Below are positions 1-9,900 of a DNA stretch of 64,000 nucleotides, piece after piece. The number at the start of each line of letters is the position of its first letter. Position 1 is the stretch's first letter. The position numbers and the translations under genes were made by a program. The stretch comes from Halichondria panicea (lineage: Eukaryota; Porifera; Demospongiae; Suberitida; Halichondriidae). The stretch is taken from positions 1,569,501 through 1,633,500 of the forward strand of contig NC_087390.1 in the NCBI RefSeq assembly GCF_963675165.1, in the 5' to 3' direction. The notes beneath the pieces were generated by a model. The model had not been told where the DNA came from, did no database searches, and saw only the letters and a program-made list of their open reading frames with translations.

Positions 1-177
1 ATTGTTGTGTACTAAATCTGTATTTGTGATAAAAATTAATTATACTTTATTAGGGTAAAGATCATTAATGAAACAATGGTAGATCACAATTATGGGCTAG
101 ATGGGCGTATCAGTCCAATCCAACAGCAACGCCCAACTGCCATGTGGTAAAAGCCATGAAGATAGCCTAATTTCATG

Positions 178-2603
178 ATGCCTGCTCCTCTTCCACGATG
201 TTTCTTTGACATAGCTATCAATGGAGTGGCAAGTAAGTTATGGATGTGTTGGTTTGGCTGTATAATCAAGCTGTACTAGATCTAGTAGACATTTTAATAT
301 GCGACTGTCGTAAAAAGTATTTCTTCCTCTCTTGTTCAGCTGGGCGGGTTGTGTTTGAGTTATATAGTAATGTGGTTCCCAAGACAACGGAGAACTTCCG
401 GTGTCTGTGTACGGGTGAGAGGGGGGAGGGCAAGAGCACGTTCAAGCCACTACACTACAAGGGCACACCCATCCACCGTATAGTGAAGGGATTCATTGTA
501 CAGGGAGGAGACTTCAGCTGCGGTCAGTATGGACATTGTATCATGTCATTTGTGATAGTATTATGTACCTAAGTGTGAAAAAATACGATGCTTAAATTTT
601 TTTAGTCGTAAGTTAATTACATGTACACACAAGGGTACTACACATCTTCAGTAGTTTTCCCGAAGACAATTGGACAATCTTTGTGTTTCATCCCCCCTCC
701 ACACACACACCCACACACACACCTCCACCCCCACACACACCTCACACAGGTGATGGAACGGGTGGGGAGTCCATCTATGGTGGCATGTTCAAGGATGAGG
801 CGTTCCAGCACAAACACGAGAAACCATTCCTCCTCTCAATGGCCAACAAGGGACCAAACACCAACGGATCTCAGTTCTTCATGTGAGAGATTGGGCGGAT
901 AATAGCTGTGTGTGTGTGTGTGTGTGTGTGAGACTACCATCTTAGCTGCACTTATATTTATAGTATGAAATGCTACCATCCGGAATTAAAACATCTGGCA
1001 GAGGAGACCTAATCATGTCACCAGCCGAGGGTTTGCACTTTAGTGCTCTAGTGTAAATTGAATGTTTCTTATCCCCCTATGTATAGGTCTAGATCTGTAG
1101 GCGTGTAAAGCCTCTGTAATTGTCTCCATAAGATAATTATTGCCCTGAGCTTGAAGTCTGATAGTTGTGTTTGCAGCTGTGTATGTTCATCTTGTATACC
1201 GTATAGCGGGTAATTTTCATAAAGTAAATATTCGTTATTTTCGTGGGCAAGCTGACCTACACAAAATTTCACGAAACTCACCGTTTTCTAGTTGAACGAA
1301 TACCCAGTATACAGTATACAGAATGTAGTTTGTATACCAGTGTCGTTATAACAGTAATTATATTCTTACCCCCCACCCTCTCATAGTACCACTCGTCCTG
1401 CCCCCCACCTTGACGGCATTCATGTGGTGTTTGGTCATGTGATCAGTGGAGTACAGTTTGTGACAGAGATGGAGAATCAGAAGGTAGACACGAACTATCG
1501 ACCCTACACTGACGTCAGGATTGTCAACTCAGGGGAGCTGGTACGAGTCTCTAAAGGTGAGAGGTCATTTCCTTAATGCATGATTGTCAGGGTCAAAAGG
1601 TCGTATTTAACTGCCTTCCCAGATGACTTTAATTGCATTCCAATTGTCTCCAATTCTACCTCCAATCCTTGGAATAATTTTTAGAGTACTAGAATTGGCT
1701 TTTTAAATAGAGTTTCGATTGTCCAATGTTATCGATTTTATAATTTTCTAAAAAAAGCTCTTTCAGATGGTGTGTTTAATTCTTAAATTTGGAACGCGCC
1801 ATAATTTCTGGAAAATACCATGGGCTATAGTTCATGGTATTTTGCAAAAACAGACCTAAAATAGACTTTTGATTTTAAGACACCATCTTAACAAGTTTGA
1901 TCTAAGCTTTCAAAATATCATAAAATTTACGTTATTGGACCAACAGAACTAAAGTTATGGCCGTTCAAAGATGCTTTATTTAACGCTTGGCCAATCTACG
2001 TTATAGTTATGGTATGTGTAACCAGCACTGGTCTCTATGCCTACACTAATGTAGCGTACTAAATACACGCCCAGTTATCTAACACTCTCTGTTAATTCCA
2101 CAAACAGCTAAGAAGGTCAAGAAGAGAGCAGTGGTGGAGTTGTCAGCAGAGTCTACCAGCCATGATGAGTCATCCTCTGAGATTGAGAGTGAAGAAAGCT
2201 CCAGCGATGAGAGGAGCAATAGACGTAAGAAACACAAGAAGGGGAAGGTTGTAAAGAAGGAGAAAAGAAAAAAGAGGCGTAGGGAGAAGAAATTAAAAAC
2301 GAAAAAGAAAAAGAAGCCTCCACAGTGAGTATTAAAAATAATTATCACAATCTGAAAAAATTACGTATAAATACACCCGTGAATTTCTACGTAGGTTTAT
2401 TGCACGTTAATGTTTTTCCCAGGTCTGACTCAGAGGAGAGCTCTGTGTTGTCAGGTGATGATCATGTGACCTCCACGATGGTTGATGAGGAGGAGCCTCC
2501 CTTTCCTCCCGAGCTAGAGGATGAAGCTAACAAGTCGTGGCTGTACCAGCGCAGTAGGACACCCTCACCCGTCAGGGAGGAGAGAAAGAATGATACAAAG
2601 TAG
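178..2603 (+). CDS. SR-type nuclear cyclophilin (peptidyl-prolyl cis-trans isomerase, PPIG/NKTR-like)
   Basis: A peptidyl-prolyl isomerase expected to act in nuclear speckles. Six exons fit by homology and GT/AG sites: 178-232, 340-522, 750-882, 1387-1556, 2108-2324 and 2423-2603, giving 312 residues. Exons 1-4 hold a full cyclophilin domain: [14 protein letters not shown] carries the catalytic Arg, and [16 protein letters not shown] is the active-site strand. [13 protein letters not shown] has His where cyclophilin A has the cyclosporin-contacting Trp, as in the PPIG/NKTR group. Exons 5-6 code for an acidic-serine stretch, a very Lys-rich block and [11 protein letters not shown], an SR-like tail. 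An ATG directly before the chosen start (175-177) is also in frame. The end is TAG at 2601-2603, but it overlaps a possible donor (AA/GTAGGT), so more 3' exons may have been lost where the duplicated formin block begins near 2.94 kb. Confidence 0.85.
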
Positions 2604-2795
2604 GTCCGACAAAACTACAGTACCGTGTGTGTATATACACTGTACATGTATATGCTTAATTTCTATTTGCTTTGTGATTTGTAAATATTATGCAACTTTC
2701 TCGCAGTTTAACAACAACAAGAAGTTCCATTCAGTACTTCCCTATAATATCAGTGTTGTCTGTAGGTACCTCCTTCCATTCAGTATTTCCCTAGC

Positions 2796-2890
2796 TACCG
2801 TATAGCGGGGATATTTCGAGGGTATAAATGTTCATGGTTTTCGCTGATTAAGCATCTACCGCGAACATTTATACCAACGTATACCCTAAT
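2796..2890. mobile_element. Remnant of the TACCGTATAGCG-end MITE family
   Basis: The left end TACCGTATAGCGGGGATATT matches the terminal repeat of the better-preserved copies at 8151-8353 and 33368-33595. The right end is degraded, leaving only a short inverted stretch (ATAAATGTTC...GAACATTTAT). It lies just 3' of the cyclophilin. Confidence 0.45.
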
Positions 2891-3158
2891 TATAGCCCAC
2901 GCTTTTGTCAGACAAATTGGACCCTACACTCGTGTTATAATTATAGTCCGTCTATTACATACCAACTTCATCCCCCCTCCGTTTAATCAATGGTTTGAGG
3001 ACTCTTTCAGCTGCCATAACCTGCATTCAATTTCAACTATTTTGGGGGTTTTTGACAGCTTAAAAAGAGACCTTTCAAATGGTATCATCAATGTTGAGTA
3101 CGTACATGTAATTACCAATTGCTTATCGATCACACCACATGTAAACCTCATTTTGTAG

Positions 3159-4776
3159 GAGGCGTTCGGAGAAGTTGTGCAATACTTTGGAGAAAATGCT
3201 AAACTGAGTCAACCCAACTCCATCTTCCCCGTTCTGCACAGATTCGTCACAAACTTCAGAGTAACTTTCTTACTATAATTATAATAATGAGTGTTGTGCA
3301 TTGACATGTAGGATAGATGTTGGCATGTCATGAGATCAGTCTAGTATACTGCCCTAGGTAACCAGCAGTTGACCCTACAACTATTGCTGATACCATCAAT
3401 CACCTTTAGTGGTCTGTGGTGGTTTCCTGTTTGATATGCTTCAGGGGAGATGAGGGCTACTGATTATCTACAAACAACATGTTCACCTTTGTTTATACAT
3501 TGTCCAAAGAAATTGTTTCAAACCTTTGTCAAAATTAATGTTGGTTCCTCTTTCCCGTATGTATATGTATTTTAGTGTTTCTAAGTGCAGTCATGTACAG
3601 TATGTGGGTGTGGTATACAGTACAGTTTGAATGGTGAATGATATTTTGTCTCTATACAGAAAGCAGACAGTGACAACCTTGCCAAGATAGCCATCAGACA
3701 AGCTGTAAGTATATCACAAGAGCGTACATCAATCATTCTGTTAACACATTCTCTCATTCCCCCATTATAGCAACTGTGTGTATTACCTTGCGTGGATGAC
3801 ACTTCCTTATCAGAGGTAAACAAGACATTCACTTTCACTTGTTATTGGCCCCCGTACTTGCTTGTTACAGCGTCATAGAAAGCATGGGGGCTCCGGGGGA
3901 GGGCTAGAATCCCCCTATACCTTTCAGACTACATTCTACTGCCTTTCCTCCTCTTGTGCCAACAATTAATATCAGTGTGACTCTACGTACATGTATATGC
4001 ATGTACATGTTTGTAGCAACATTCTATTAATAATTTGTAGCTTGCTTTCTGCTCTCATTTGGTTGTGGTTTACTCTTGCTATGTATCTTATTGCGCAGAT
4101 AATTCTAGCGTTTGGCAACTACATGAACAGCAGTAAGAGGGGCGGAGTGTACGGGTTCAAGGTGGCCTCTCTGGACATGGTGAGCTGGCCACACAAACTG
4201 ATTCACTCTAACAGACAATAAATTATGACTGTTTGTGGATGGGTTAACTTTTTCTCATGCATACACATGTACAGCAAACCATATAGGCCACGAGCATGAT
4301 TATACTGTATAGCGTGAAATTTTCGAGATACTTACATTTCGTGGAATGGATAACTGCTTACCGGAGCCACGCCTTTAATCTTTGCACATTTAATTTTCGT
4401 GAATACACAAAAACAACAAAAATAAAGCCTCTCAAAAGTTCCGCGTTATACGGTGTATCAGTATGTGTGACCTCCTCCCATGCAGCTGCGTGATTCTAAG
4501 GCCCCTAGTGACCACACGGTAACACTGATGCACTACGTAGCAGGAGTGATACGAGACAAGTTTCCCTTGCTGTTAGGATTTGTCCATGAGCTCACATACC
4601 TGGATAAAGCTGCACCTGGTGAGAAAATAGTGTCTATCATCAGCTTCTTGTTTCATTAGCTCTAAACCGCCTTGGAATTATATGTACATGTACTTTGAAT
4701 CACTGTCTCTCTGGCTTTTATCAATAGACATGCTCTGTAAAACATTGATTTTTGTCACCCCATCCACACACCACCT

Positions 4777-4818
<42 letters not shown>

Positions 4819-6384
4819 ACACACACACACACATCACACCTCACACACCCACACAGTCTCTTTGGACCTACTCATGGCCGACTTCCGTCAGATCAGTAAA
4901 GGGATAAAGGAAGCGACTGGAGAGCTCATCAACAATAAACAGAACACTGCCCTCAAGACCTTCTGTCTGGAGGCAGAGCCTAAGGTCACCAAGCTGGAGA
5001 AAGGATTGGAGACTGCCAAGGTCAGCTCAGCTTTAAGATTTTATTATACATCGTTATTACGTACATGTACATGTAATTACCAATTGCTTATCGATCACAC
5101 CACATGTAAACCTCATTTTGTAGGAGGCGTTCGGAGAAGTTGTGCAATACTTTGGAGAAAATGCTAAACTGAGTCAACCCAACTCCATCTTCCCCGTTCT
5201 GCACAGATTCGTCACAAACTTCAGAGTAACTTTCTTACTATAATTATAATAACGAGTGTTGTGCATTGACATGTAGGATAGATGTTGGCATGTCATGAGA
5301 TCAGTCTTTCTAGTATACTGCCCTAGGTAACCAGCAGTTGACCCTACAACTATTGCTGATACCATCAATCACCTTTAGTGGTCTGTGGTGGTTTCCTGTT
5401 TGATATGCTTCAGGGGAGATGAGGGCGACTGATTATCTACAAACAACATGTTCACCTTTGTTTATACATTGTCCAAAGAAATTGTTTCAAACCTTTGTCA
5501 AAATAATGTTGGTTCCTCTTTCCCGTATGTATTTGTATTTTAGTGTTTCTAAGTGCAGTCATGTACAGTGTGTGGGTGTGGTATACAGTACAGTTTGAAT
5601 GGTGAATGATATTTTATCTCTATACAGAAAGCAAACAGTGACAACCTTGCCAAGATAGCCATCAGACAAGCTGTAAGTATATCACAAGAGCATACATCAA
5701 TCATTCTGTTAACACATTCTCTCATTCCTCCATTATAGCAACTGTGTGTATTACCTTGCGTGGATGACACTTCCTTATCAGAGGTAAACAACACCCTCTC
5801 CTGGTATAAGAATATCTCTGGAATAATAATCACTTGCTGTCTAAATATCAACTGAGAATGTTCTGTCTGTCTATATATTAACTGAGAACCTGCTTGCTTG
5901 TGTGTACAGGATGATCAGGGTGTGGACGTACTGCCTCAGATCTACGACGGAGCTATTGAAGAGATCATTTCCGGTCAGTTGAATGGCTACTGTCAGTATC
6001 TTTGAGACTGTATATATAATTTGGTAGTCTGAAGTTTACTGAGCAGCGTGCACATTTTTTAGGTGTAGATTTGGCCCTGGGTCATTTTGTATTTTGTAAC
6101 TATCGAACTATAGTATAGATTTGCATGCATGCTACTACATACATGACAGTGTACCAATTCTGAATTCATCGGCCGCTCTTGTGCTTGTACTATATACAGG
6201 TATGAAGAACACTGCATACAGACCGGCCAACTACAGACGTAACACATTACGTAAGCATGGCAACTCTACATCGTCCAATCAGGTGGCAGCACCCTCACCA
6301 CATAATGAACTTCTCAAGTCCCTACAGAGAAGAACTAAAGCTAGAGAGGACAATTACGGTGCCAATAGACCATGGCTGAAATAA
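3159..6384 (+). pseudogene. Rearranged 3' half of an FMNL-like formin (FH2 C-terminal exons)
   Basis: Exons matching the downstream formin occur here in the wrong order. First come the [16 protein letters not shown] exon (3159-3260) and the [15 protein letters not shown] exon (3660-3704). The series then jumps back to [16 protein letters not shown] (4099-4179) and runs on through 4486-4618, 4857-5020, 5124-5225, 5628-5672, 5910-5973 and 6200-6384, ending at a stop. The jump is near 3820-3830, where intron sequence downstream of the KADS exon is joined to intron sequence that lies upstream of the IILAF exon in the full copy. FH1, the first half of FH2 and any start codon are absent, so it cannot make a formin alone. 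Each exon is open and close to 16042-21639, so the duplication is recent. An intact gene at a misassembled junction is the alternative. Confidence 0.8.
4303..4454. mobile_element. MITE, TACCGTATAGCG-end family (diverged)
   Basis: Ends TACTGTATAGCGTGAAATTT and ACTTTTGAGAGGC-type sequence in inverted orientation, closing with TTATACGGTG. The same insertion is present at 19342-19525 in the equivalent intron of the full formin, so it predates the duplication. Confidence 0.5.
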
Positions 6385-6474
6385 TCTGTATAGCTAGCTA
6401 AAATCATTTCATTCACCGTTATTGTCTTCTGTACATTTTGTGTTTCTTTGCTCAATTCATATAATTATACATGT

Positions 6475-6480
6475 AATAAA
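6475..6480 (+). terminator. Poly(A) signal AATAAA of the formin relic
   Basis: AATAAA lies about 90 bases after the relic's stop codon. The identical context is at 21730-21735 after the full formin. Confidence 0.5.
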
Positions 6481-6682
6481 ATGTATTGTATGTTCGTTGA
6501 TGACCCATGCTTTACCGTATTACTATAACAAGTTGGCATATGCGAGAATATAATTATAAGTATGCACATGTACATGTATGACATTGTGAGATTTACTATA
6601 TATAGTGCAGTTCATATACTTGAAGCAGGGATGAACATTATTATGAACAGTTTACACATGACAAAGAACAAAGTATATATAT

Positions 6683-6750
6683 GGTAAAGATCATTGATGG
6701 AACAATTGAAAGAATAGCGTTGCAAAAAAACGGGGAGGGTCTTGTATTGT
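6683..6750 (+). promoter_or_regulatory. Conserved block upstream of NLR1
   Basis: GGTAAAGATCATTGATGGAA followed by an A-run and GGGGAGGGTCTTGT. Versions occur at a similar distance upstream of all four receptor genes and once without a receptor (45616). A second conserved stretch directly before the ATG (CTTGGAGCTGGCACAGTTGG) probably marks the 5' UTR. Being shared by duplicates does not by itself prove function. Confidence 0.3.
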
Positions 6751-6925
6751 CAATTTGACAAAGGAGGAGGGTCTTAATTGCATGTATGTGGTCAAGTAAA
6801 CAAAGCTCTATTGTTCTGACCTTGTGTTCTGACTGCATATGCATTAAATCTGCACTGAAGAAGTAAGCTTCAACCACAACATTAAATCTTGGAGCTGGCA
6901 CAGTTGGTCTATTCCTGACAGAACC

Positions 6926-9900
6926 ATGAAGATGACATCTCAGAGACATGCCCGTTATCTCTCAATTGATCTGGACAACGATGTTACCCTGGTTTTCCGT
7001 AAGCCTAGTTGGCAGCTCAGAGCCAGCCTTGCCTCTGTGTTGATCACCCCTGTCCTCTACCAACTCTACCTCATTATGGTCACCATCAGATACATACTCT
7101 TCTTACAAACTTTTTCCTGTGAGTCAGTGAAGCATACTCACCAATAATTGCATAACATTTCTTATCATACACTTTTGGTATAATTTTACAGAGCATTATT
7201 ACGGGGCATAGGCCACTAAAGATCAGTTGTAAACAGCCATTAGTGCATTGCTTGGTATTCACGGAATGACCACAATTGTGATTTCATATATTTTACATTT
7301 TACGTATAAAATTATGTGTACTTTCTAGTCTCGCGGACTGAAAGAGAGTCTGGCCAATTTCACCGCAGAGTTGTGTTGACCTATGCCACAAATGTCGTGG
7401 TGCTCTAAGTGGTTGATAAGTGTTTGACTGTAGTAAGTTGTGAAACTGCACAGCTGCAGGCTTAGCTTTAATTATATGGTTTCACATGCACATCCGTCCT
7501 CTAACCACTAACCACTTATCAATGCAAACAGCCACTTAGACAGCTGCACAACACAAGTAGCTCATGTGTAATTTGCCAGACGATATGATATATCGGCTGG
7601 TCCACGAGACTAAGTTACAGCTACATGTGTATTTATAGTTAAACGTAGATAAGAGTAAAAGTGTTGAACTGCTAGTAACAGCATTTGCCCTGTATTGGTC
7701 ACCACTTGATAGTCATCAGTACTAATTAGCAATACTTCCCAGAACAGACCACAGTTTACTCAAGAACACTTAACAGTTTACTCAACTGAATGTTTTGCAG
7801 TATCGAACTTTATGTGTAGAAAATAAAATATGGACACTACTCCAGCTTTATATTGTAGGTGCTTATGCTAATCTGGGTGTGGCTACTTCGGGGTTTATTG
7901 TATCACGTGGCGAATGAAGAAGAAAAGTTAATTGTATGTTTTACTCTTGCATACATGCAGAGGTGGAAGCATTCTTGGTGCACTACTTACTGGTCAACAG
8001 AGATCTAGGAAGCTAGAGAGTGTCACTGTGCTAGTTTGTAGTAGTCTACCGTAGAAACTGGATTATTAGCGCTTACTCGACTATACAGAGCATAATTATT
8101 ATACGGGGCATAGGCCACAATGTAATTATACTTAAAGGGTCAGTTTTAAATACCGTATAGAGGGTGATTTTTGTGGGACAACATATTTTTGGTTTTCCGT
8201 GGTTGAAGGTCTGAATGAATATATTATCCATGAATGAAGCGACCTTGCCTACCTTTGCAAGTTCAACCACGAAAATATTACCTATGAAATGTCTTAATAA
8301 TTATTGCTGAACCACAAATATTTTGTCCCCCGAAAATTACCCGCTATACAGTAGGCATTAGTGCATTGCTTGGTATTCACGGAGTCATGACCACAATTGT
8401 GATGTCACACCACATGAATATATTTATGCAACTCTACACAGCTCCCCCACGTCCTGCTTGCCCTGTGGTTGACTTGAGTTGGACTGGAGTGTTTCCTTGT
8501 GAGCTGGGATGGAGGGGGAGTGCACTGGCCGTTCTCATTATGTCAGCTGTGCTTATCACCTGCTACTCACTCATCACTGCCTGCTTGGTGAGATGGAACC
8601 CTCGGAAACAATGGAACTCAACCACATCAGGTAATCAATTATATATTTACTGCTACAATAATTATAAACGTCACTCTTACTTTTTAGTTTTTGATACTCA
8701 AGAAAAGCCGACCAAGTTCCAAGTGAGAGTTCAGAGCACTAATCGACTGATGTTGCCCCCCACTCTCAGTCTGTGTATACTGTTACTGATATTCCGCTTA
8801 CTGTTACAGTCAGGAGATGTTGAAGCAAACCCTGGACCAACGCTTAGTAAGCAGTGTCTCAGTCTTATGTATGTATATAATGTACAAGTTGCTCCAGCTA
8901 TTTTATAGAACATACATGCACGAACCATGTGTACGACATTGTACTTATTATTTGTTTTGTAGCCTCAATTCTGACTCTCCGTGATTTGAATTCTGTTTAC
9001 AAGAACTTGATAAAAGCCGCTGGAAACTGGTTCAACTTGGGACTTGATCTGGGATTAGGCTTTGACATCCTTAATAATATCAGTGATAAACATCGAGACA
9101 ATCAAACCTGTCTACGTGACATGATAGCTGCTCGCTTGAAGACTGGCCCTCTTACCTATTCTGAAATATGTCAGAGTCTCAGAGCATCAACAGTTGATCG
9201 AAATGATGTCGCTGAGGCTATAGAGGGGACATGTACAGGTATGAATAGTAGCATTTCTACTGCAGCCTATAAAGAATGTAACTATGAATAGTCATGAGGA
9301 TAACTTAGACCACGATAACTATCTATAATTATTACCACAGCCTAGAGCCAGAAATGTAATTTGTTCAATCGGACAATTGTTATAGCATCCAATTACTTAC
9401 TTTCAGATGAGGATACTTCACATATGAAGCCGAAATTGTCCACAACGACTCCTGAACCAACCAGTGAGTTAGCTAATCGGTAGTTTATGTGGTGATATAG
9501 AGGCATTTGTTCATGTAAGACTTTGACTTTTGGATTTCTGTGCATTTTTTTTTATAAGAAAGGTTGGGCTCAGGCACATTTGTTGTATTTCTCACTGTTT
9601 ACTTAGTTTGGAGGGTCCATTATTGAAGATTCCACTGTATTATTACCTTCACTTCATGATTATTCTTTTATACTGTAGAATCCAAATCCGATAATCGTTC
9701 CACCATCCAACCAGATGAAGCAATAGGAATTTATCGATCATACTTAACTAGTATTTACGATACAAGATCCCTCCCTGCTGATGACAAATATCCTCTCCAG
9801 TGCGTTAAGCATTTTGTTAACCTAACATGTGCTGATGTAAGTAAACATTTATCCAGAGAGGAAATCAAAGAGTCTTGGTCAGAAATAGTTCAAGGCAAGC

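Noticed and set aside
5549-5851. 100-codon minus-strand frames at 5549, 3581 and 20777
   Set aside because: Antisense to formin exons and introns; conserved only because the formin segment is duplicated.
8731-8928. 2A motif as a sign of an integrated RNA virus
   Set aside because: The motif is in a spliced exon of a cellular NLR gene present in four paralogs, with no polymerase, capsid or protease frame nearby.
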